From Secundilactobacillus mixtipabuli (GTDB lineage Bacteria > Bacillota > Bacilli > Lactobacillales > Lactobacillaceae): DNA of 64,000 nt. A model generated the notes under the pieces. That model did no database searches, was not told where the DNA came from, and worked only from the letters and a program-made list of their open reading frames with translations. Of the stretch, positions 24,278 to 33,900 are shown in pieces (the stretch's first letter is position 1; the number at the start of each line of letters is the position of its first letter). The stretch lies in the NCBI RefSeq assembly GCF_002217925.1, contig NZ_BCMF01000002.1:234329-298328 (forward strand). Direction: 5' to 3'. The position numbers and the translations under genes were made by a program.

Positions 24278-26575
24278 ATGGACGCAAACGATGCTTTTCA
24301 GCTTCACTTACAGAAATTACCGCCACAAGACGAAAAAACGTTTGAAACGATTTATACCTTAGGCAATGGTCACTTTGGTGTCCGCGCCTCTAATCCGCTT
24401 CAAGGCAACAATAGCCACTTTAACGGTCAGCCAGGGATGTTTGTGAACGGCTTCTACGATTTAACAGAACTCTCTTACGGTGAAAATTACGCCGGCTACG
24501 CGCAAAACTCGCAGACAATCTGTCAGCTACCTGATCCGCGCTTCATTATCTTTGAACTCGATGGTATCCGGTCAGATGAAACACCCTATGACGTTAAGTT
24601 AGTCGACAAGAATCTGGACATGCGCAGCGGTGTTTTGATGGAGATCTTTGACATTAAAAGCCCCACTAACAAACAGTTTCGCTTAACCTTGCAATCCTTT
24701 GCTTCCCACGCTGACAAACACCTTTTTGTCATTAAATACAGCGTCTCGGCCCTCAACTTTACCGGGGCGCTAACCGTCATCAAACAGCACCCCTACATTA
24801 ACCAGCAGATTCAAACCCATAGTGAAGATATGCGTGCTTCTCAGCCCTCAACTGTGTTAGACCGTACCTTCATTCAAAGTAAGCTGCCAATCATGCAGAT
24901 CAGCACACGAAAAAGTCAATTGGCGCTCATTGTGGCGCAACAGACCTTAAATGACAATCAAATGCAGGTCACCATGATCGATGACCTGCCTAGTCACAGT
25001 AAAACTTTCGATTTAACTCAGGGAATGGCGCAGAGTTTCAGTTTTGTGTACGCAATCAGCTTCCCGCATCCGTTGTTGAAAACCACTCTGTCACAGTCGG
25101 CCTTCGCTGCCTCAGCGGAAAAACGGCTTGCCAATAAGTCCTTTAAACAGCTGCTAGATGAATCCACTGCTAAAATCGATCAGTTTTGGGAGAATAGCGA
25201 CGTTGAATTGACTGGTGACGATAACCTCGCAAAGGGGATTCGCTTTAACCTCTTTCATCTGTATCAAGCCGCTGGTAATGACGGTTTAACTAGCATTGCC
25301 GCTAAAGGACTTACCGGGCCGGGCTATGAAGGCCACTATTTCTGGGACGCTGAAATGTTTATGCTGCCGTTTTTCACCTATACCGAACCAGCAATGGCGC
25401 GACAGCTATTGCTTTATCGCTACCACACGCTACCACAGGCCCAGCATCGTGCTCGTGAAATGGGCGTTGAAAATGGCGTCATGTTCCCATGGCGAACCAT
25501 TAATGGTGAAGAATCCAGCAGTTACTATCCCGCTGGTACTGCCCAAGTCCACATCAATGCCGATATTGCCTATGCGGTTGACACTTACGTCCGTGTGACG
25601 GGCGATGACGATTTTCTGTTTGACTACGGCTACGAAATCATCGTGAGAACCGCCCGCTTTTGGCTATCCTACGGCCACTGGGCAACGGACGATGCTCACA
25701 AAGATCAATTTGTGATTGACGACGTCACCGGCCCGGACGAATACACAGCCATGGTCAGCAACAATTATTTCACAAACCGAATGGCACAAAATAATTTGAG
25801 CATTGCGGTCAAATACTCCAATCAGCTCAAACACAGCCATCCGGAAAAGTTAGTGGCACTCAACGTTACTGACGAAGAAATCGCCGAACTTAATCGGGCA
25901 GCTGACGGCATGTATTTGCCTTATGATCACGAACGGAAAATCAAAATGCAAGACGATCTGTCCACCAGCAAACCCGTTTGGCCAATCAAAGACACACCCC
26001 GAAATCAATTTCCACTTCTGCTGCACTATCACCCCATGACGATTTATCATTATCAGGTCAATAAGCAAGCGGATACCGTGATGACCGATTTCCTGTTCCC
26101 TAAGGATCAAGATTCGGCACAATTAAAGCGGGACTTTGACTACTACGAAGCCATCACGGTCCATGATTCCTCCCTTTCGCGCGCCATCTTTGGGATTTTG
26201 GCTCACCGGCTTCACCATGCCGATGATGCCTACCATTATTTTATGCAAACCGTTTTGATGGATCTCTCTAATTCGCAGGGAAACACTGGCGATGGCGTTC
26301 ACGCCGCCAACATGGGCAGTACCTGGCTAAGCTTGATCTACGGTTTTGCTGGTCTGGGTCTGGAAAAGGAGAGTTTCAACTTATCGCCCGAATTGCCTGA
26401 AGCTTGGAGTAGTCTGCGCTTTCGTTTCTGGTTTCATGGCCGGCAAATTGAAATCACAATCACCCAGCTGGCTGTGACGGTAAAATTACTAACGGGTACT
26501 CCCCTGCAGTTTTACTTGAAACATAAAGCCTTTAAGCTAACAAAAGACCGTCTGGTCAATCAGGCTTTAAATTAA
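24278..26575 (+). CDS. Glycoside hydrolase family 65 phosphorylase
   Basis: 765 residues, the usual length. N-terminal beta-sandwich from ETIYTLGNGHFGVRAS, then an alpha/alpha barrel with GPGYEGHYFWDAEMFMLPFF. The general acid is Glu488 in VTGPDEYT, matching Glu487 of Lactobacillus brevis maltose phosphorylase. HDSSLSRAIFG carries the phosphate-binding serines expected of a phosphorylase rather than a hydrolase. It would split an alpha-glucoside with phosphate to beta-Glc-1-P. The SYYPAGTAQVHINADI segment does not look like that of classical maltose phosphorylase as I remember it, so substrate specificity is left open. Confidence 0.85.
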   Translation: MDANDAFQLHLQKLPPQDEKTFETIYTLGNGHFGVRASNPLQGNNSHFNGQPGMFVNGFYDLTELSYGENYAGYAQNSQTICQLPDPRFIIFELDGIRSDETPYDVKLVDKNLDMRSGVLMEIFDIKSPTNKQFRLTLQSFASHADKHLFVIKYSVSALNFTGALTVIKQHPYINQQIQTHSEDMRASQPSTVLDRTFIQSKLPIMQISTRKSQLALIVAQQTLNDNQMQVTMIDDLPSHSKTFDLTQGMAQSFSFVYAISFPHPLLKTTLSQSAFAASAEKRLANKSFKQLLDESTAKIDQFWENSDVELTGDDNLAKGIRFNLFHLYQAAGNDGLTSIAAKGLTGPGYEGHYFWDAEMFMLPFFTYTEPAMARQLLLYRYHTLPQAQHRAREMGVENGVMFPWRTINGEESSSYYPAGTAQVHINADIAYAVDTYVRVTGDDDFLFDYGYEIIVRTARFWLSYGHWATDDAHKDQFVIDDVTGPDEYTAMVSNNYFTNRMAQNNLSIAVKYSNQLKHSHPEKLVALNVTDEEIAELNRAADGMYLPYDHERKIKMQDDLSTSKPVWPIKDTPRNQFPLLLHYHPMTIYHYQVNKQADTVMTDFLFPKDQDSAQLKRDFDYYEAITVHDSSLSRAIFGILAHRLHHADDAYHYFMQTVLMDLSNSQGNTGDGVHAANMGSTWLSLIYGFAGLGLEKESFNLSPELPEAWSSLRFRFWFHGRQIEITITQLAVTVKLLTGTPLQFYLKHKAFKLTKDRLVNQALN

Positions 26576-26784
26576 GCTTCCCCTGCAACTCTTGTCATTA
26601 CTCACTTAATCGTCCTTTTTGCATTAATTCACCATTGGCTGGTGATAATCAAAACCGTTACAATTCCTTTAAAGATAAGGATTTTATTATTTCGCCAAGC
26701 CGTGTTGTTTGCGATATTTATAATAAAACTTTATCATTAACTTATGAGGCATTTAAGAATTACTCATGGAAAAGAGGACTGATT

Positions 26785-29502
26785 ATGAGAACAATTGCAC
26801 TACGAGTCAGACAGGACTCAATGGAGCTGCTGTATTCTGAAAATGATAATCAAGAACCTTTCAGAAAGTTCATTATCACTTATGATTCGAGACAGACAAT
26901 TGGCGATAACCTGGAAAAGATCAAGGTCGCGCTTGCTGGTCTAAAAATTGATGCCGCGATTCTTTTAAACTCTTTAGAGTATGAGTTTTCCGATACGATC
27001 ATCGGCATCAATCATAATCGAATTGATATTGGCTTAGCCATTACTAACATGTTAAATATCCCCGTTGTTTCACAAAGCGACGTGGAAAAGAATGGCCTGG
27101 CTAAGGCGATTAGGCACAAAGAGCACTATAACGAATGGCACCTTGACTACTTTGGTGAATACGAGAAGAAACGGAACTATGGTCAAGAAGCCATGCTGAC
27201 AATTGGCAACGGTTACTTTGGCCTGCGTGGCGCCTACGTAGAAGCGCACGCCGATGAAGATAATTATCCCGGCACTTACGTTGCTGGCGTTTATAATCAA
27301 CTGACAACTAAAATCAACGATCACGACGTCACTAACGAAGACTTAGTCAACCTCCCTAACGCACAGTTCATGACTTTTGGGGTCGATGGCCAGCCGCCTT
27401 TCAAGATCAACCCCAAAGACATTCAAGATATTTACCGTAGTCTAGATCTTAAACACGGTGTTTTGCGGACTGCGATGCACGTCCAGCTATCAACGGGGCA
27501 TGACTTATCGATCGTCACCACTAAAGTGGCTAACATGAAGAATTGGCACGACTATGCCATTCAATATTCAATTACACCCCTTAATTTCAGCGGTACGTTG
27601 CAGATTTATTCTGAAATCGACGGAACCGTTATTAACGGTAATGTTGACCGTTACCAAGATTTCGATCAGCACCATTTACAGATCACTGGCATGAGTTCTC
27701 GTGAAAATGAGATCTACATGACGGGTGAAACCAAAAACTCCCACATTCAATTCGTTGTTGGGAGTAATTTGCGTGTCCGCAACCAAAAGAAGCAGCCACC
27801 GATTGAAGCCAACAACCAGGAGAACCGTCTGCAACAGATTCTTTCAACGGACGTCAGTGTCGGCAACACGTACGACTTCGAGAAAAACGTGACGATTTAC
27901 ACAGGGTTAGAAACCCCTGTCGATTCCCTGATGACAGCAGCTAATCAAGATATTGCCAAAGCTTCCTATGATCAAACTGCTAAGCAAAGTGAAGACTACT
28001 GGAAGCAGGCTTGGCATAATTTTGACATTAAAATTGACACGGATATTACCAGTCAAAAATTAACCCGGGTCAACCTTTTCCACAGTATGGTTGCCGCTGC
28101 TGCCGTGGGTTCAGGTAAATTAGACGCTTCAGTTGGCGCCCGTGGCCTGCACGGTGAGGCTTACCGTGGTCACGTTTTCTGGGACGAGATGTTTATCCTG
28201 CCGTTTTACACGTTGCATTATCCAGAATTAACCAAGCAATTATTAATGTATCGTTACCGGCGGTTGGACGCCGCGCGTGCTTACGCTAAGCAAGAAAATT
28301 ATGACGGTGCGATGTATCCATGGCAATCCGGCCAAACTGGTGATGAACAGTCGCAATTCTTACACTTAAACCCCATTACCCATCAATGGGATCCTGATAA
28401 CAGCCGATTGCAACGTCACGTTTCACTAGCGATTGCTTATAATGTGATCAACTACACACAAGTTTCTGGCGATCACGAGTTCATGGACAAATACGGTCTT
28501 GAAATGCTGCTCTCCATCGCCAAGTTCTGGATCAGTGCCACTACTTATGACGCCAAAGAACAGCGTTACAGTATTGCCCACGTAATGGGACCAGATGAAT
28601 TCCATGAGAACTATCCAAACGCTGACGAGCCAGGGTTGACGAACAATACCTACACGAATATTATGGTAGCATGGCTGTTTAATTATCTGGTAGAACTACA
28701 GCCGCAAGTCCCGAAGAAGACGTTCAAGAGTGTTCAAGAGAAGAGTGAGTTTGACGACTCCCTCTTTGAGAAGATGACGGATATTTCTCATAAACTCAAG
28801 CTTGATATTAATAAGAACGGCATTATGGCACAATTCGAAGGCTACTTCGATCTGCCAACCCTTGATTTCGATGCTTATCGTCGCAAGTACGGTGATATTT
28901 CACGAATGGACCGTATTTTAAAGGCCGAAGATAAAACGCCTGATGCTTACCAAGTCGCAAAACAGGCTGATACGTTGATGGCTTACTACGTTTTGAATAT
29001 CAAGGAAGTCGACCATATTTTAAATCAGCTGGGTTATCATATGCCAAAGGAATATCTCACCAAAAACATTCAGTACTATTTAAACCGGACGACTCATGGA
29101 TCAACGCTTTCACGTATCGTTTACTCCGTTTTAACCGAGATGGACGACAACATGGATCAATCGTGGTCGCTGTTTAGTCAGGCATTATTCTCTGATTACT
29201 ACGATATTCAAGGTGGGACAACTGCTGAAGGCATTCACCTTGGTGTCATGGGTGCCACACTGATGATTGAAACCCGTAACTATGGCGGTGTGGATAGTTT
29301 GGGCAGAGAGATTAATTTACACCCTAACTTACCAGCCGAATGGCACTCAATTTCATTTAAACAGTTCATCCGTGGTCACTGGTATGATTTCTTGATTACT
29401 CAATCTCAAATTCACGTGACTGCAGATGCAGATTCTACCGTTCAATTTAAAGGCAAACCAGTGGCACTCAAGGCAAACCAAGAACAAGTCATTGATTATT
29501 AA
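26785..29502 (+). CDS. Large GH65 protein with extra N-terminal domain
   Basis: 905 residues. The GH65 core starts at about residue 115 (GQEAMLTIGNGYFGLRG) and is followed by GLHGEAYRGHVFWDEMFILP, the general acid Glu605 in VMGPDEFHENYP, and HGSTLSRIVYS. Residues 1-112 (MRTIALRVRQDSMELLYSEN...) have no counterpart in the 765-residue neighbour and I do not recognise them. HLNPITHQWDPDNSRLQRH marks a GH65 subgroup whose substrates are poorly known. ATG 26785 follows AGAGGA at 8 nt; the longer reading upstream has no ribosome binding site. The 26576-26784 gap has no other gene. Confidence 0.85.
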   Translation: MRTIALRVRQDSMELLYSENDNQEPFRKFIITYDSRQTIGDNLEKIKVALAGLKIDAAILLNSLEYEFSDTIIGINHNRIDIGLAITNMLNIPVVSQSDVEKNGLAKAIRHKEHYNEWHLDYFGEYEKKRNYGQEAMLTIGNGYFGLRGAYVEAHADEDNYPGTYVAGVYNQLTTKINDHDVTNEDLVNLPNAQFMTFGVDGQPPFKINPKDIQDIYRSLDLKHGVLRTAMHVQLSTGHDLSIVTTKVANMKNWHDYAIQYSITPLNFSGTLQIYSEIDGTVINGNVDRYQDFDQHHLQITGMSSRENEIYMTGETKNSHIQFVVGSNLRVRNQKKQPPIEANNQENRLQQILSTDVSVGNTYDFEKNVTIYTGLETPVDSLMTAANQDIAKASYDQTAKQSEDYWKQAWHNFDIKIDTDITSQKLTRVNLFHSMVAAAAVGSGKLDASVGARGLHGEAYRGHVFWDEMFILPFYTLHYPELTKQLLMYRYRRLDAARAYAKQENYDGAMYPWQSGQTGDEQSQFLHLNPITHQWDPDNSRLQRHVSLAIAYNVINYTQVSGDHEFMDKYGLEMLLSIAKFWISATTYDAKEQRYSIAHVMGPDEFHENYPNADEPGLTNNTYTNIMVAWLFNYLVELQPQVPKKTFKSVQEKSEFDDSLFEKMTDISHKLKLDINKNGIMAQFEGYFDLPTLDFDAYRRKYGDISRMDRILKAEDKTPDAYQVAKQADTLMAYYVLNIKEVDHILNQLGYHMPKEYLTKNIQYYLNRTTHGSTLSRIVYSVLTEMDDNMDQSWSLFSQALFSDYYDIQGGTTAEGIHLGVMGATLMIETRNYGGVDSLGREINLHPNLPAEWHSISFKQFIRGHWYDFLITQSQIHVTADADSTVQFKGKPVALKANQEQVIDY

Positions 29503-29523
29503 TTAACTGAAGGAGTGGTTTCT

Positions 29524-30195
29524 GTGGCAAGTTTTAAACAAATTAAGGGTTTCGTATTCGATTTAGACGGTGTGATTACTGATACCTCGCTGTATCATAC
29601 CAAGGCATGGCGCCAATTAGCCGATAAATTAGGCGTCGCATGGTCAAAAGATTTGGAAGAGGGACTTAAGGGCATTTCCCGGATGGACTCTCTAGAATTG
29701 ATTTTAAAGACTGGCGGCAAGGAAAACGACTATTCACATGATGAAAAAGTTGCCCTAGCCACTGAAAAGAACACCAACTACGTCAACGAAATCAAAAAGA
29801 TGACGCCTGACAACATTTTGCCAGGTATCAAAGACTTCTTGGACGATTTGCGTAACAAGGGCTACTTAATTTCATTAGCTTCCGCTTCAAAAAATGGGCC
29901 AACCGTTTTGAAGCAGCTGGAGCTGGTTGATTACTTCCCTAAAGTTGTTGATCCCGCTACTCTGTCAAAGGGTAAGCCAGATCCTGAAATCTATCTTAAG
30001 GGTGCTGAACTACTGGGCTTAGCCCCAGAAGCCTGCATCGGTGTTGAAGATGCGGCTTCTGGCATCCAGGCGATTAATGCCGCTGGTGAAACTTCCGTTG
30101 GTGTCGGTGATGCCAAAACCCTTTCAGCAGCAGACGTTCGGTTTGACGATACAACCCAGATGACGCTGGCTAATATTGAAAAAGCAATGGCTTAA
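29524..30195 (+). CDS. pgmB: Beta-phosphoglucomutase
   Basis: 223 residues, HAD superfamily. The catalytic motif FDLDGVITDTS has the nucleophile Asp and the acid/base Asp two residues later; cap residues HTKAWRQLADKLG and GISRMDSLE, motif II SLASASKNGP, motif III KGKPDPEIY and GVEDAASGIQA follow. It turns beta-Glc-1-P from the GH65 phosphorylases into Glc-6-P. GTG 29524 is 9 nt after AAGGAG; a GTG at 29515 lies on the ribosome binding site. Co-transcribed with the GH65 gene 21 nt upstream. Confidence 0.93.
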   Translation: MASFKQIKGFVFDLDGVITDTSLYHTKAWRQLADKLGVAWSKDLEEGLKGISRMDSLELILKTGGKENDYSHDEKVALATEKNTNYVNEIKKMTPDNILPGIKDFLDDLRNKGYLISLASASKNGPTVLKQLELVDYFPKVVDPATLSKGKPDPEIYLKGAELLGLAPEACIGVEDAASGIQAINAAGETSVGVGDAKTLSAADVRFDDTTQMTLANIEKAMA

Positions 30196-30209
30196 TTAGC
30201 CGATTTTAT

Positions 30210-30257
30210 AATAAAACAGCTCCGAGTAATTGTAAGATTACTCGGAGCTGTTTTATT
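30210..30257. terminator. Bidirectional terminator after pgmB
   Basis: A 21-bp perfect stem (30210-30230 with 30237-30257) whose ends are A- and T-rich; shared with the convergent tetR-type gene. Confidence 0.85.
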
Positions 30258-30266
30258 ATCAACTTG

Positions 30267-30917
30267 TTAATTTCTTGGTCGTAAACCATCCAGTAGAAAC
30301 TCGCAAACCTCGTCCGTTGTTTTATCCACATCTAAAGGTTGATCACTCATAATAATATTGGGGATCAAGTACCCCACTATCACGCCGCTGACCATTCGAA
30401 CGATCCGCATGGAATCCCAGTCAACCAACTGACCCTTTTGCTTGTAGTCGTGAAACAGACTATCCACGCCCCCTTGCAGTAAATGAGCTAATCGATCCGT
30501 TAATTTAGTCATGATGGAAGGGTCCTTCACCATTTGCTGAATAAAGATTTTCATCTCTTGACGGTTGTCCATGGCGTAGGCCATCCGATCACGAACCGCA
30601 TATTTGAGAAACGAGTCGAAGTCATCGAACGGATTTTGGTGTAACGCCGTTAAAAATTCATCGGCTACTCGGGGAAAAATATCGTGAATAAACGGGTTTA
30701 AAACGGCTTGGAGCAAGCCTTCTTTAGTCTTGAAATGCTTAAAAACCGTGCCTTCAGAAACGCCAGCTAAACGCGCAATATCCAACGTACTCGTATTTTC
30801 ATATCCCTGCTTGGCAAACAACGTTAAACTCGCTTTCAAAACACTCCGCTGCTTCTTCGATAAGTTGGCTGTCTCAATATTATTGGCAAACAGCGTTTCA
30901 ACATCAGTATGTTTCAT
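30267..30917 (-). CDS. TetR-family transcriptional regulator
   Basis: 216 residues. The N-terminal HTH is clear: RSVLKASLTLFAKQGYENTS, LDIARLAGVSEGTVFKHFKT, KEGLLQAVL. The ligand-binding half is all-helical and unspecific. It lies 32 nt downstream of the giant activase-type gene on the same strand and is probably co-transcribed with it, so it may control that operon. Confidence 0.88.
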   Translation of the reverse strand: MKHTDVETLFANNIETANLSKKQRSVLKASLTLFAKQGYENTSTLDIARLAGVSEGTVFKHFKTKEGLLQAVLNPFIHDIFPRVADEFLTALHQNPFDDFDSFLKYAVRDRMAYAMDNRQEMKIFIQQMVKDPSIMTKLTDRLAHLLQGGVDSLFHDYKQKGQLVDWDSMRIVRMVSGVIVGYLIPNIIMSDQPLDVDKTTDEVCEFLLDGLRPRN

Positions 30918-30949
30918 AACATTCTCTCCAATTTTAAGCTGTCCTCGTT

Positions 30950-33900
30950 TTAGCGACCATTAACCGGATTGCCCATTTTAACGGCTCGAGTTTGAGTGAG
31001 ATGCTGGCTTTCAGCTAACTGAGAAGTTTGAGCCGTTAAATTCTTATTGGCAGTTGCTAGCATTAGCCGAATTCGATTCAATTGATTAACGACAGAAGTT
31101 CCCGGGTCATAGTCAATTGGTGCAATGTTGGCACCCTTAAATTGACGTCGCAGTTCCTTGATCATACCCTTACCGACAATGTGGTTTGGCAGGCAGCCGA
31201 ATGGTTGCATACAGATGATGTTCGGTACACCGCTCTTCAGCAGTTCAATCATTTCACCGGTTAAGAACCAGCCCTCACCAGTTTGATTGCCCAGTGACAG
31301 GATTTTGCTAGCATCGTCAGCCACTTCTTTGATGGCTTCGCTTGGTTCAAACCGTTTCGACGCACTCAGCGCCTTTTGCATTGGCTGTTCACACCATTTG
31401 ATGACTTGCATGGCAAATTCAGCAAACCACTTAGCTTTCGCAGAAGCGCCCAAATGGTTGTACTTGTAAATTTGATTGTAGAGGGAGTAGTTCATGAAAC
31501 CAACGATGTCTGGCACAACGGCTTCTGCACCCTCTTTTTCTAGCAGGCGCACGATGTCGTTGTTGGCGATTGGCGAGTACTTCACCAGAATTTCACCCAC
31601 TAAGCCGACTTTGGGTTTGCGAACCTCATTTAGTTTAACGGTATCAAAATCGCGGACGATTTCGCTAACGTTACGCTTGAATTCTTTGAAGCTACCCTTC
31701 TCAATGGAAGGCTGAACCAGTTTCAGCCAATCCTCGTGCATCCGATCAATTTGGCCAGGGGTTATTTCGTACGGCCGGGTTCGGTAAACCACCGTTTCGA
31801 ACAGGTCACCATATAGAAAGGCAATGGCAACCCGCCGCAACAACGGTAAGCTCATTTTGAAGCCGGGAGTTTCCTCCACGCCCTGATTACCCAGTGATAA
31901 GGAAACCACTGGTACTTGACCAAAGCCGGCATCCTTCAAAGCTTTACGAATCAGCGGGATATAGTTAGTCGCCCGGCAGCCACCGCCAGTTTGCGTCATC
32001 ATCACGGCGGTGTGGTTCACATCATACTTGCCGCTCTGGAACGCTTCCACCATTTGACCGATGGAAATAATGGCTGGGTAGCAGGCATCGTTGTTCACGA
32101 ACTTCTGCCCCACGTCCACTGACTTGCGGTCATTCATGGGTAAATTGACCACGTTGTAGCCAGAAGCGCGTAAGGCTACGTCAACTAGGCCGTGTTGGTG
32201 GATTGGTGACATCATTGGCAGCAATAACGTATAACCCTTTTGATGCATCTCTGGGGTAAAATCAACCGGAACTGGATCATCATGTAGTTTCATTGGCATG
32301 ATCTTGCGGTTTTGACGTTCTTTCACGGCCGCTTTCAGTGACCGTAACCGAATTCGAACGGCACCCATGTTAGTGCCTTCGTCAATCTTCAATGAGGTAT
32401 AAAGCCGATTATACTGACTCATAATTTCCTCAACTTGGTCGGTATCAATTGCGTCGATCCCGCAGCCAAAAGAGTTTAACTGCACAAATTCCAGTTGCGG
32501 CGTCTTGGCAGCTACTCTAGCGGCAGCGTACAGTCGTGAGTGGTAGACCCATTGGTTGACGACCCGCAGGCCTTTGACATCGCCCAAGTGAGCGATTGAA
32601 TCCTCAGTCAGCACGTGGAATCCCTCAGCCGTCATAATTTGTGAAATACCGTGGTTGACCTGTGGATCCAAGTGATACGGCCGGCCGGCAAGCACAATAC
32701 CGTGTTCACCGGTGGTCATGAGCATCCGCATGGTATCTTCACCACGATTACGAATTTGCTGCTTGAAGTCCGCCAGTGCTTGATAGCCGGCTTCCAAAGC
32801 AGTTTTAATTTCTGAACGGCTAATTTGAAATTCGCTTAAGGCATCGTACAGATTATCAGCGGTGCCCTTTTTATCGGCTAAATTCAGGTAGGGCGAAATC
32901 AAATCCACCTTGCCTGAAGTGATTTCATCTACGTTATTGCGGATCACGTTAGGGTAGGACTGTACGATTGGGCAGTTAAAATGATTATCGGCCTGCTTAT
33001 TTTCAGCCACTTCATAAACTACTGCTGGGTAGAAGATCGTCTTATAACCGCGGTCGATGAGCGCCTGAATGTGACCGTGAACTTGTTTAGCTGGGTAGCA
33101 CACCGTATCTGACGGAATGGTCTCCATACCCTTTTCGTATTGTTCAGAATTTCCCTTTGGGGATAACTGCGCCCGAATACCCAGATGATGGAAGAACGTC
33201 TGCCACAACGGATAGTTTTCGTACATATTCAGTACCCGCGGGATCCCAATAGTGCCGCGATAGGCCAACTTTTTGCGCAGTGGCCGGTAGCTGAAAAGCA
33301 ACTTGTACTTTTCGGCAACTAAATTGATCTTACCGTTATCCTTTGGCACCCGCTGCTTCATTCCACGGGCTTCCCCACGTTCACAACGATTACCAGTCAC
33401 GAACCGGCGACCGTCGTTGAAGACGGTGATGGTCAACGCACAGTTATTTTCGCAGGCGCCGCAATGCATATATTCTTTATTGAAGCTCAGATTGTCCATC
33501 TGATCAAGTGACAGCAAGGTAGTTTCGTCACCAGCCTGATAGCCTTCTTTGGCAATTAGTGCCGCACCATAAGCGCCCATCAGTCCAGCAATATTTGGTC
33601 GAACAACCTGAGTACCGGCAATCTTTTCAAACGCCCGCAGAACGGCTTCATTGTAAAAGGTCCCGCCTTGGCAGACAATGTGGTGGCCCATATCTTCTAC
33701 GCGACGCATCTTAATCACTTTAAACAGTGCGTTTTTGATAATTGAAACCGATAGGCCGGCTGCGATGTCACCAATCGTGGCGCCCTCTTTTTGAACTTGT
33801 TTAACTTTCGAGTTCATGAAGACGGTGCAACGCGACCCTAAATCGGAAGGATGCTTTGCCAGCAGTGCTGCTTGTGCAAAGTCCTCAATTTGATAGTTTA

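Noticed and set aside
26655..26680. Possible cre site before the second GH65 gene
   Set aside because: At least three mismatches to the consensus at key positions.
26635..26784. N-terminal extension of the second GH65 protein by 50 codons
   Set aside because: A clear AGAGGA ribosome binding site precedes ATG 26785; the extension has none and looks like intergenic DNA.
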